Assembly: GCA_019671005.1 (NCBI GenBank)
Contig: CM033747.1
Location: forward strand, 27,989,188 to 28,053,187
DNA from: Hibiscus mutabilis
Lineage: Eukaryota > Streptophyta > Magnoliopsida > Malvales > Malvaceae
Reading direction: 5' to 3'
Length of the DNA stretch: 64,000 nucleotides
A program made the translations under genes and the position numbers. The notes beneath the pieces are model-generated. The model was not told the DNA's origin, did no database searches, and saw nothing but the letters and a program-made list of their open reading frames with translations. Shown here in pieces: positions 24,374 to 34,511 of the stretch (position 1 is the first letter of the stretch; every line of letters begins with the position of its first letter).

Positions 24374-25568
24374 TGTGATCACTCATTTTTGACCGGGTTT
24401 TAGTGTTATTAGAGTTATTTTAATAGTAATTTTATTAATATAAAAAATAAAAAAAAGAAATTAAATAAAAAAAAAGAAATTACGTGGTTTTTGGGTGGTC
24501 CACGTCACCCCTTTGGCCTCCCCAATTGCCTATAAATAGAGGCAGGGGAGGGGCAATTGAAGAGGAAATGGATCGGCAATGGCTTTGCCCAAAGAGAGCA
24601 GTGCTCTCAGCTAGCCAAGGCCCGGGTAATATCCTCAGTCCTAACCGGTTCGATCGGGGTCCTATTTTGGATCCGATCTAGTTAATTTTTTTGGAGAGGT
24701 CGTGGTAGATCTCGGTGGGGTTCAGCCGGGGTTCGTCATTCGAACTCCTAGTTAGGTATATTTTCTTTCTTTTTTATTTATGTTGTAATTTTTATGATTT
24801 AATGAAGTAGTAGTTAATTTAAAATTGTGTTTTAGTTTGTATGTTTATTTATGTTTTAGATTAGTATTTATTATGTTTTAAATTTACGTTCTATATTTTA
24901 TTTATGTTAGATTTGTTTTTATTTATGTGTTAAATTAATAGTTATGTACGTATGTTTTAGATTAATATTTTATTTATGTTAGATTTGTTTTTATTTATGT
25001 GTTAAATTAATAGTTATGTATGTATGTTTTAGATTAGTATTTTATTTATGTTATATTAGTATTTTATTATGTTAGTATTTATTTATATTTTTATCGCAAT
25101 GTATTTATTTATATTTGCCATGTCTTTTAAGTTTGCATAACGAACATATATTTTGTCAATGCGGTGCCCTTTTATTCGAGCGTAAACGGGGCCAGTATCA
25201 GGCGTAGTGATAGCGGTTGGGCGTTTACTCTCGAATATCGAGGCCTTTAAAATTTACTCGCACATATAACCAGATTTTAATTTAATTGTCACTTTAATTC
25301 GGAAAGTCTACTATTAATAAAGCGGTAATTATTAAAGTACCAATTTTGGGTGGTGTGGGAGTGCTAATCTTTCCCCATCCGTAACCGACTCCCGAACCCG
25401 ATATTTTGAAATCTCTGATTTTTTACGGTGTCCGGCCTACCTAAGTGGCCGGTGGCGACTTTATTTTTAAATAAAACACGAGTTTTATAAAACTCCCCGC
25501 AGAAGAAAATATTTTCAAAACAAAAATAAAAACCACACCATTTTTTAGCGTAAAAGGACATCGCTACA
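24374..25568 (+). repeat. Element B LTR1 (1195 bp)
   Basis: It runs from TGTGATCACTC to CGCTACA. A TATA box lies at 24531-24538. Upstream are ACGTGG (24482-24487) and CCACGT (24500-24505) in inverted orientation. AT-rich TTTATGTTAGATT repeats occupy 24830-25080, followed by the block GGTGCCCTTTTATTCGAGCG shared with A and E. It is 25 bp shorter than LTR2 and LTR3, mainly because of a gap in the AT-rich part near 24440-24475. Confidence 0.92.
24482..24538 (+). promoter_or_regulatory. LTR1 core promoter: paired ACGT elements and TATA box
   Basis: TATAAATA at 24531-24538 sits in a local GC-richer block and is kept in LTR2 (29612-29619), LTR3 (34692-34699) and element E (57604-57611). About 26-50 bp upstream are ACGTGG and CCACGT, an inverted pair of G-box/ABRE-type ACGT cores recognised by plant bZIP factors. 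Transcription would start roughly 30 bp after the TATA box. The initiation site itself is inferred. Confidence 0.65.
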
Positions 25569-25570
25569 GA

Positions 25571-25588
25571 TGGCGACTCCGCTGGGGA
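25571..25588 (+). other. Primer-binding site, element B internal region 1
   Basis: TGGCGACTCCGCTGGGGA lies two bases after LTR1. It is identical to the sites at 30654 and 58803 and one base longer than the decayed site of element A. Confidence 0.88.
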
Positions 25589-25764
25589 TATTTTTGTTTT
25601 TTCAAAAAATAAGAGAGTCGAGCTTTTTTTCAAATAATTACCGCTTTATTAATATTGGAAATTCTGGATTAAAGTGACTATTAAATTAACATTCGGTTAT
25701 AATTGCGCGTTTATTTTAACGTATTTAAAATATGGCATATAAACCATTTTTTTTTAGTGAGGGA

Positions 25765-26040
25765 AAATGCTAATGCTTTCGTGGAGATATCGTTCTCCGT
25801 GTAGGCCTAGCAAGTACCTTCGGGGCTCGAGTACCTTATGCTTTTGTAAGGATATCGTTCCTTCGTGCAGGCATAAGCGAATGGGTCCCCTGAATTGAAC
25901 CCGGTTGAAAAGAGCCTATAATGGGTGATGACCGGGGGCCTTGCTACTCTTAGTAGAGGACAGCAAGGATAATTCGGGTACCTCTTAGCACCAAAACTGC
26001 ATATAGTGAGCCGTAGGAGCCAACCCTTTAGAGCCATGTG
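25765..26040 (+). promoter_or_regulatory. Structured leader, element B internal region 1
   Basis: This is homologous to 480-780. Hairpins are GGAG-ATATCGTT-CTCC at 25783-25798, AAGG-ATATCGTT-CCTT at 25848-25863, and the 30-nt stem-loop at 25939-25968 with 7-bp outer arms CCTTGCT/AGCAAGG and inner CTC/GAG. Both octaloop hairpins expose a GATATC palindrome. Confidence 0.65.
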
Positions 26041-27110
26041 AAACTCTGCCCGATTAGTGGTTACCCTATTTAGGCTCTGGTGCCTTATTTCTTGTTTATG
26101 TACAGTTTTTATTACTCTATTTTTGTTATGTTTATCATTTGTTTTATTTAATCATTTTATTTGGTACTAATTCGTTTCATTTTATTCTCATCACATTGAT
26201 TTCACCTGCATCATTGCACAACATCATCACAATCTTAATTTTGCATTGCATCGATTTAGGACACATTTTGCATGCATTCATTTTCAGAATAAGAAAGCTG
26301 GTCCTCAGGTTGCCCCATTAAATACAACGAAGTTGGTCGATCTAGCACCTTACAGAACCTCTACAAGAGTCTGATCTTGGGGCATGTCCAAAAGCACAAT
26401 CCATATCTTTTACAAACATTATGCCTCTAACAAGGTCCCAGTCCAGGGGTATTCTTTGCCAAGGTCCAGCCTTCATTGCTGAGTCAAACCCTTGCACCCC
26501 TGAAATGTCTACATTGACCATAGTCTATAAAACTGCACCCAATCAAAAAATAATGAGCTACCATGAACCAACACAATTTATAAACCCAACCTAGGGGGCA
26601 ACAGAATTCACACTTAAAGTGTCAAATTTAAGAGCAGTTTCAGACGATGACATAGGAACGAACAAAATTTTGGGGCATCAACTCAGATAAAAGCTGATCG
26701 AACCCGAGACAAGGTTGGGGCACATACAAAAAACTAAGATCCTGACGGGACCAGTGAGGAGTCAGGGGCATCCCTTTGAGGATTGAAAAAATCATGCCAC
26801 ATTCATGCCTGTAGTTGCATTCATCTTGCATTAAACCATTTTTGCAAATGTCATACAATTAGGTTAAGTGCATACACCAAAGTCACCATGCATTTAGGGT
26901 AGACACATGAATTAGATACATTCATACAATCTTGCTTTTATATAACAGGTCTAGGAAAAAGACCGAGTACCCTCAACATGGGGGCAATGACAAGAAGGCC
27001 AACCCTAGTCTTGAAGGAGGCCAAACACGAAGAAGATGGAGACACCCAAAATAAAAGGTATCAGCGACAAAATCTTTGACAATTACTGAAAAATGTTTTT
27101 TTTCTTTTGT
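26041..27110 (+). other. Element B internal region 1, non-coding middle
   Basis: There is no gag or pol homology. The first 250 bp resemble the leader of A and E (the TTTTATTTGGTACTAATTCG region). The rest is sequence without a frame of note. It corresponds to 31131-32197 in the second unit, with small differences. Confidence 0.6.
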
Positions 27111-27119
27111 AGGATTTGA

Positions 27120-27600
27120 TTCCTCCGACGATGGTGTGACGGATGCCAACAAAAATTCTTTCTAGATCATGCCCTCTGTCGATAGAAAAGCCGGGCAAGT
27201 TTTTCAAAAAAATTATCTCACTGTCAGTGGCGCAGTCACCCAACATCTTGCAAATCATGCCTCCGTCAGTGGTGGTATGCCAACTTAATGAAGATCTTGC
27301 CTCCTTCGGTGGTGTTGCAGATCAAATTTTCCATCCAAATCCTATCTCTCCGCCAGTGGTGTAATGGATCCATATTCTGCTGATCTAGTCTCTCCGTCAG
27401 TGGTGAAGTAGATCAAATCCAAACTAGATCTTGCCTCCGTTGGTGGTGTTGCAGATCATATTTTCCATTCGGTCATGTCTCTCCGTCAAGTGGTTAGCGA
27501 GTCTCACTTTTTGCTGATCTAGTCTCTCCTACGTGGTGGTGTAGCAGATCAAATCCTATCCAGTCTTGCCTCTTGACGGTGTTGCAGCTAGACCTAAATT
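27120..27600 (+). repeat. Element B first hairpin-repeat block (internal region 1)
   Basis: Tandem units contain CTCCGTCAGTGGTG-like cores flanked by complementary arms, for example GATCT...AGATC around 27290-27310 and GATCTA...TAGATC around 27382-27412. The matching block in the second unit is about 32205-32690. Confidence 0.65.
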
Positions 27601-27629
27601 TTACTCAAAATTTACCTTTTTATTATAGT

Positions 27630-27830
27630 TGTATCTATAAAACAAAAAAAAAACAAAAAGAAGAAAAATAGAAAAGTAAAAAAAATTGAAAAAAATGGGT
27701 CAAAAAGAAAGAAATGAAAAGAAAAAAAGCAAAGCAAAGTAAAAAAAAAAGGAAAGGAAAATAAAAGAAAAAAAGAAGAGCAAAACATGAAGGAAAAATA
27801 AAAAAAAGAGAAAAAAAAGAAGAAAAAGTT
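27630..27830 (+). repeat. Purine-rich A/G tract 1
   Basis: About 200 nt are almost purely A and G on the plus strand (AAAGAAAAAAAG type). Similar tracts occur at 28203-28380 and 28860-29003 in this unit, and at 32720-32915, 33298-33465 and 33945-34080 in the second unit. They separate blocks of hairpin repeats. The apparent Phe-rich or Lys-rich frames they create are not genes. Confidence 0.8.
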
Positions 27831-27839
27831 TTCAATTTT

Positions 27840-29160
27840 CTGATACTGGCTCTTCGTCAGAGTTGTAGCTGGATCAGACATTGGGACTTTCAGCCACCGA
27901 TCCTGCCTCCTCGTCAGTGTTGCAGCTAGATCAAATTTTGTAGACCTTGCCTCTTCGTCGGTGTGTAGCTGGGTCAAATTTAACTTTCGGTTCTGCCTCT
28001 TCGTCGATGTTGTGGCTGAACCAAATCACTAACTTCCGGTCTTGCCTCTTCGTCGGTGTTGTAGCTAGACCAAATTCACTAACTCTTGATCCTGCCTCTT
28101 CATCGGTGTCGTAGCTGGATCAACATTACTAACTTTAGACCATGCCTCCTCGTTAGTGTTGTGGCTTGGTCAAAATTTACTAACTTTCTAGTTGTATCAA
28201 TGTTGTATCAAAAAAAAGAGGGAAAAAGAAAAAAGAAAGAAAAAAGAAAAAATCTTAAAAAAAAGAAAAAATCAAAAAGAAAAAAGAGAGAAGAAAAGAA
28301 AAAGGAAAAAAATCAAAGAATCCAAAAAACTAGAAAAAAGAAGAAAAAGAGAGCAAAAACGCAAAAAAAAAAAAAAGAAGTTTTCAATTTTAAATCATTG
28401 ACTCTTAAATCAGAGTTGTAGCTGAGCCAGACTTGCCAAATTCCGTCATGCCTCTTCGCCAGAGTCGTAGCTTGATCACACATAAAAAAAACTATAATCA
28501 TGCCTCTTCATCAGAGTCGTAGCTTGTTCACACAAAAAAAACACTCCGGTCCTGCCTCTTCGTCAGAGTTGTAGCTGGATCAAATCTTCAGACCTTGCCT
28601 CTTCGTCGGTGTTGTAGCTTGGTCAAATTTAACTGCCGGTTCTGCCTCCTCGTTTGTGTTGTAGCTAAACCAAATTCACTAACTTTCGGTCTTGCCTCTT
28701 CGTCGGTGTTGTAGCTAGACCAAATTCACTAACTCTTGATCCTGCCTCTTCGTTGGTGTTGTAGCTGGATCAACATCACAAATTTTAGACCATGCCTCTT
28801 CGTCGGTGTTGTAGCTTGGTCAAAATTTATTAATTTTCAAATTTTATCAATCTTGTTTCTTGAAAAAATGAAGAAAAAGAAGAAGAAAAATAAAAAAAGA
28901 AAATAAGAAAGAAAAATAAAGAAAGAGAAAAAGAAGAAGAAAAAATATGAAAAAAGAAACAAAAGCAGAAAAAAGCAAAAAAAAAGAAAAAAAGAGAAAA
29001 AGTTGTCAGTTTTCCGATCTTGCCTCTTCGTCAGAGTTGTAGCTGGATCAGACATCAGAACTTTCACCTATCGGTCTTGCCTCCTTGTCAGTGTTGCAGC
29101 TGGATCGAATTTTGTAGAACCTGTCTCTTCGTCGGTGTTGCAGCTGGGTCGAACACTCTT
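27840..29160 (+). repeat. Element B main hairpin-repeat array (internal region 1)
   Basis: Units of about 49-50 bp share the core TGCCTCTTCGTCGGTGTTGT. Each is flanked by a pair of complementary 5-nt arms at fixed spacing (34 nt end to end). Four successive units have different arms: GGTTC/GAACC (27989-28022), GGTCT/AGACC (28038-28071), GATCC/GGATC (28088-28121) and GACCA/TGGTC (28138-28171). The same order recurs at 28638, 28688, 28738 and 28788, giving a higher-order repeat of roughly 650 bp with A/G tracts in between. Related repeats occur in element C. Confidence 0.8.
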
Positions 29161-29386
29161 TAGGTATTAGCTTATTATCAATAATGTAGCAAGTGAGACT
29201 CAGTTTGGCTTCCCCAACAAACAGCCCCCCATTTTGAAGGTTTTGCTTCCCTAGAGTGACAAGGTAGATCAATCAAGACAAGAAAGAAGACATGCGCCGA
29301 AGAGAAAGAAGATCTACCAAAGAAAGAAGACACGCGTCAAAAGGAGAGAAGTTCAACCAGATAAGACAAAAATGAGTGCTTTTGAT

Positions 29387-29431
29387 CTTTGCTTTGTTCT
29401 CGTTTCACAAGAACAAGCAAAGAGGGGCAAC
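29387..29431 (+). other. Polypurine tract and overlapping hairpin before LTR2
   Basis: AAGCAAAGAGGGGCAA precedes LTR2 as in element A. The sequence just upstream pairs with its first half: CTTTGCTT and GTTCT pair with AGAAC and AAGCAAAG around the loop CGTTTCACA (29387-29422), 13 bp with one bulge. Confidence 0.8.
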
Positions 29432-30651
29432 TGTGATCACTCATTTTTGACCGAGTTTTAGTGTTATTAGAGTTATTTTAATAATAATATTATTAATATA
29501 AAATTAATAAAAAATCAAAAAAATTAATAATAAAAAATTAATTAAATAAAAAAGAAGAAATTACGTGGTTTTTGGGTGGTCCACGTCACCCCTTTGCCCT
29601 CCCCAATTGCCTATAAATAGAGGCATGGGGAGGGGCAATTGAAGAGGAAATGGATCGGCAATGGCTTTGCCCAAAGAGAGCAGTGCTCTCGGCTAGCCAA
29701 GGCCCGGGTAATATCCTCAGTCCTAACCGGTTCGATCGGGGTCCTATTTTGGATCCGATCTAGTTAATTTTTTTGGAGAGGTCGTGGTAGATCTCGGTGG
29801 GGTTCAAATCGGGGTTCGTCATTCTAACTCCTAGTTAGATATATTTTCTTTCTTTTTTATTTATGTTGTAATTTTTATGATTTAATGAAGTAGTAGTTAA
29901 TTTAAAATTGTGTTTTAGTTTGTATGTTTATTTATGTTTTAGATTAGTATTTATTATGTTTTAAATTTACGTTCTATATTTTATTTATGTTAGATTAGTT
30001 TTTATTTATGTGTTAAATTAATCGTTATGTATGTATGTTTTAGATTAATATTTTATTTATGTTAGATTTGTTTTTATTTATGTGTTAAATTAATAGTTAT
30101 GTATGTATGTTTTAGATTAGTATTTTATTTATGTTATATTAGTATTTTATTATGTTAGTATTTATTTATATTTTTATCGCAATGTATTTATTTATATTTG
30201 CCATGTCTTTTAAGTTTGCATAACGAACATATATTTTGTCAATGCGGTGCCCTTTTATTCGAGCGTAAACGGGGTCAGTATCAGGCGTAGTGATAGTGGT
30301 TGGGCGTTTACTCTCGAATAATGAGGCCTTTAAAATTTACTCGCACATATAACCAGATTTTAATTTAATTGTCACTTTAATCCGAAAAGTCTACTATTAA
30401 TAAAGCGGTAATTATTAAAGTACCAATTTTGGGTGGTGTGGGAGTGCTAATCTTTCCCCATCCGTAACCGACTCCCGAACCCGATATTTTGAAATCTCTG
30501 ATTTTTTACGGTGTCCGGCCTACCTAAGTGGCCGGTGGCGACTTTATTTTTAAATAAAACACGAGTTTTATAAAACTCCCCGCAGAAGAAAATATTTTCA
30601 AAACAAAAATAAAAACCACACCATTTTTTAGCGTAAAAGGACATCGCTACA
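29432..30651 (+). repeat. Element B LTR2 (middle, recombinant, 1220 bp)
   Basis: The left part shares most diagnostic bases with LTR3 (29432-29690 and 29820-30385). From 30394 to 30651 it is essentially identical to LTR1. This mosaic is what an exchange between a 3' LTR and a 5' LTR produces. A few sites near 29700-29780 agree with LTR1 instead, which could be private changes in LTR3 or gene conversion. Confidence 0.9.
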
Positions 30652-30653
30652 GA

Positions 30654-30671
30654 TGGCGACTCCGCTGGGGA
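30654..30671 (+). other. Primer-binding site, element B internal region 2
   Basis: The sequence is identical to the site at 25571-25588, two bases after LTR2. Its presence in the middle of the tandem shows that the second unit is complete. Confidence 0.88.
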
Positions 30672-30844
30672 TATTTTTGTTTTTTCAAAAAATAAGAGAG
30701 TCGAGCTTTTTTTCAAATAATTACCGCTTTATTAATATTGGAAATTCTGGATTAAAGTGACTATTAAATTAACATTCGGTTATAATTGCGCGTTTATTTT
30801 AACGTATTTAAAATATGGCATATAAACCATTTTTTAAGTGAGGG

Positions 30845-31125
30845 GAAAATGCTAATGCTTTCGTGGAGATATCGTTCTCCCGTGTAGGCCTAGCAAGTAC
30901 CTTCGGGGCTCGAGTACCTTATGCTTTTGTAAGGATATCGTTCCTTCGTGCAGGCATAAGCGAATGGGTCCCCTGAATTGAACCCGGTTGAAAAGAGCCT
31001 ATAATGGGTGATGACCGGGGGCCTTGCTACTCTTAGTAGAGGACAGCAAGGATAATTCGGGTACCTCTTAGCACCAAAACTGCATATAGTGAGCCGTAGG
31101 AGCCAACCCTTTAGAGCCATGTGAA
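30845..31125 (+). promoter_or_regulatory. Structured leader, element B internal region 2
   Basis: This is the second-unit copy of the leader. Hairpins are at 30865-30880 (GGAG/CTCC), 30931-30946 (AAGG/CCTT) and 31022-31051. Like E, it has one more C after the first hairpin than internal region 1. Confidence 0.65.
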
Positions 31126-32200
31126 ACTCTGCCCGATTAGTGGTTACCCTATTTAGGCTCTGGTGCCTTATTTCTTGTTTATGTACAGTTTTTATTACTC
31201 TATTTTTGTTATGTTTATCATTTGTTTTATTTAATCATTTTATTTGGTACTAATTCGTTTCATTTTATTCTCATCACATTGATTTCACCATCATTGCATT
31301 GCACAACATCATCACAATCTTAATTTTGCATTGCATCGATTTAGGACACATTTTGCATGCATTCATTTTCAGAATAAGAAAGCTGGTCCTCAGGTTGCCC
31401 CATTAAATACAACGAAGTTGGTCGATCTAGCACCTTACAGAACCTCTACAAGAGTCTGATCTTGGGGCATGTCCAAAAGCACAATCCATATCTTTTACAA
31501 ACATTATGCCTCTAACAAGGTCCCAAATATAGGTATTCTTTGCCAAGGTCCAGCCTTCATTGCTTTGAGTCAAACCCTTGCACCCCCTGAAATGTCTACA
31601 TTGACCATAGTCTATAAAAACGCACCCAATCAAAAATAATGAGCTACCATGAACCAACACAATTTATAAACCCAACCTAGGGGGCAACAGAATTCACACT
31701 TAAAGTGTCAAATTTAAGAGCAGTTTCAGACGATGACATAGGAACGAACAAAATTTTGGGGCATCAACTCAGATAAAAGCTGATCGAACCCGAGACAAGG
31801 TTGGGGCACATACAAAAAACTAAGATCCTGACGGGACCAAATTGAGGAGTCGGGGCATCCTTTGAGGATTGAAAAAAATCATGCCACATTCATGCACAGT
31901 AGTTGCATTCATCTTGCATTAAACCATTTTTGCAAATGTCATACAATTAGGTTAAGTGCATACACCAAAGTCACCATGCATTTAGGGTAGACACATGAAT
32001 TAGATACATTCATACAATCTTGCTTTTATATAACAGTCTAGGAAAAAGACCGAGTACCCTCAACATGGGGCAATGACAAGAAGGCCAACCCTAGTCTTGA
32101 AGGAGGCCAAACACGAAGAAGATGGAGACACCCAAAATAAAAGGTATCAGCGACAAAATCTTTGACAATTACTGAAAAATGTTTTTTTTCTTTTGTAGGA
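31126..32200 (+). other. Element B internal region 2, non-coding middle
   Basis: This copy of 26041-27110 differs by small clustered changes, for example near 31527, 31837 and 31893. No coding capacity is seen. Confidence 0.6.
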
Positions 32201-32204
32201 TTTG

Positions 32205-34250
32205 ATTCCTCCGACGATGGTGTGACGGATGCCAACAAAAATTCTTTCTAGATCATGCCCTCTGTCGATAGAAAAGCCGGGCAAGTTTTTCAAAAAAATT
32301 ATCTCACTGTCAGTGGCGCAGTCACCCAACATCTTGCAAATCATGCCTCCGTCAGTGGTGGTATGCCAACTTAATGAAGATCTTGCCTCCTTCGGTGGTG
32401 TTGCAGATCAAATTTTCCATCCAAATCCTATCTCTCCGCCAGTGGTGTAATGGATCCATATTCTGCTGATCTAGTCTCTCCGTCAGTGGTGAAGTAGATC
32501 AAATCCAAACTAGATCTTGCCTCCGTTGGTGGTGTTGCAGATCATATTTTCCATTCGGTCATGTCTCTCCGTCAGTGGTTAGCGAGTCTCACTTTTTGCT
32601 GATCTAGTCTCTCCGGCAGTGGTGTAGCAGATCAAATCCTATCCAGGTCTTGCCTCTTCGACGGTGTTGCAGCTAGACCTAAATTTTACTCAAAATTTAC
32701 CTTTTTATTATAGTTGTATCTATAAAACAAAAAAAAAACAAAAAGAAGAAAAATAGAAAAGTAAAAAAAATTGAAAAAAATGGGTCAAAAAGAAAGAAAT
32801 GAAAAGAAAAAAAGCAAAGCAAAGTAAAAAAAAAAGGAAAGGAAAATAAAAGAAAAAAAGAAGAGCAAAACATGAAGGAAAAATAAAAAAAAGAGAAAAA
32901 AAAGAAGAAAAAGTTTTCAATTTTCTGATACTGGCTCTTCGTCAGAGTTGTAGCTGGATCAGACATTGGGACTTTCAGCCACCGATCCTGCCTCCTCGTC
33001 AGTGTTGCAGCTAGATCAAATTTTGTAGACCTTGCCTCTTCGTCGGTGTTGTAGCTGGGTCAAATTTAACTTTCGGTTCTGCCTCTTCGTCGATGTTGTG
33101 GCTGAACCAAATCACTAACTTCCGGTCTTGCCTCTTCGTCGGTGTTGTAGCTAGACCAAATTCACTAACTCTTGATCCTGCCTCTTCATCGGTGTCGTAG
33201 CTGGATCAACATTACTAACTTTAGACCATGCCTCCTCGTTAGTGTTGTGGCTTGGTCAAAATTTACTAACTTTCTAGTTGTATCAATGTTGTATCAAAAA
33301 AAAGAGGGAAAAAGAAAAAAGAAAGAAAAAAGAAAAAATCTTAAAAAAAAGAAAAAATCAAAAAGAAAAAAGAGAGAAGAAAAGAAAAAGGAAAAAAATC
33401 AAAGAATCCAAAAAACTAGAAAAAAGAAGAAAAAGAGAGCAAAAACGCAAAAAAAGAAAAAGAAGTTTTCAATTTTCTGATACTGACTCTTCGTCAGAGT
33501 TGTAGCTGAGCCAGACTTGCCAAATTCCGTCATGCCTCTTCGTCAGAGTCGTAGCTTGATCACACATAAAAAAAACTATAATCATGCCTCTTCATCAGAG
33601 TCGTAGCTTGTTCACACAAAAAAAACACTCCGGTCCTGCCTCTTCGTCAGAGTTGTAGCTGGATCAAATCTTCAGACCTTGCCTCTTCGTCGGTGTTGTA
33701 GCTTGGTCAAATTTAACTGCCGGTTCTGCCTCCTCGTTTGTGTTGTAGCTAAACCAAATTCACTAACTTTCGGTCTTGCCTCTTCGTCGGTGTTGTAGCT
33801 AGACCAAATTCACTAACTCTTGATCCTCGCCTCTTCGTTGGTGTTGTAGCCGGATCAACATCACAAATTTTAGACCATGCCTCTTCGCTTGTTGTAGCTT
33901 GGTCAAAATTTATTAATTTTCAAATTTTATCAATCTTGTTTCTTGAAAAAATGAAGAAAAAGAAGAAAAAAAAAAAAAAAGAAAATAAGAAAGAAAAATA
34001 AAGAAAGAGAAAAAGAAGAAGAAAAATATGAAAAAGAAACAAAAGCGAGAAAAAGCAAAAAAAGAAAAAAAAAGAAAAAAGTTGTCGGTTTCCGATCTTG
34101 CCTCTTCGTCAGAGTTGTAGCTGGATCAGACATCAGAACTTTCACCTATCGGTCTTGCCTCCTTGTCAGTGTTGCAGCTGGATCGAATTTTGTAGAACCT
34201 GTCTCTTCGCTCGGTGTTGCAAATTTGGTCGAACACTCTTTAGGTATTAG
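32205..34250 (+). repeat. Element B hairpin arrays and A/G tracts (internal region 2)
   Basis: This copy of 27120-29160 has the same order of hairpin units and purine tracts. The unit near 32646-32681 has AGGTCT/AGACCT, a perfect 6-bp pair; in the first unit the corresponding left arm has a one-base loss. Several units at 33820-33900 have small deletions that break the arms. Confidence 0.75.
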
Positions 34251-34466
34251 CTTATTATCAATAATGTAGCAAGTGAGACTCAGTTTGGCTTCCCCAACAA
34301 ACAGCCCCCCATTTTGAAGGTTTTGCTTCCCTAGAGTGACAAGGTAGATCAATCAAGACAAGAAAGAAGACATGCGCCGAAGAGAAAGAAGATCTACCAA
34401 AGAAAGAAGACACGCGTCAAAAGGAGAGAAGTTCAACCAGATAAGACAAAAATGAGTGCTTTTGAT

Positions 34467-34511
34467 CTTTGCTTTGTTCTCGTTTCACAAGAACAAGCAA
34501 AGAGGGGCAAC
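34467..34511 (+). other. Polypurine tract and overlapping hairpin before LTR3
   Basis: This is the same sequence as at 29387-29431, including the 13-bp stem around CGTTTCACA (34467-34502). Confidence 0.8.

Noticed and set aside
27612..27977. Phe/Ser-rich minus-strand frames and Lys/Glu-rich plus-strand frames over the A/G tracts (also 28086-28421, 32697-32966, 33172-33505)
   Set aside because: Pure low-complexity translation of purine tracts; no start context, domain or conservation of the ends between the two units.
27840..29160. CRISPR-like array (regular repeats with variable spacers)
   Set aside because: Plant retroelement context, A/G tracts between blocks, and spacers that are themselves related; the regularity is that of hairpin repeats in a 3' UTR.
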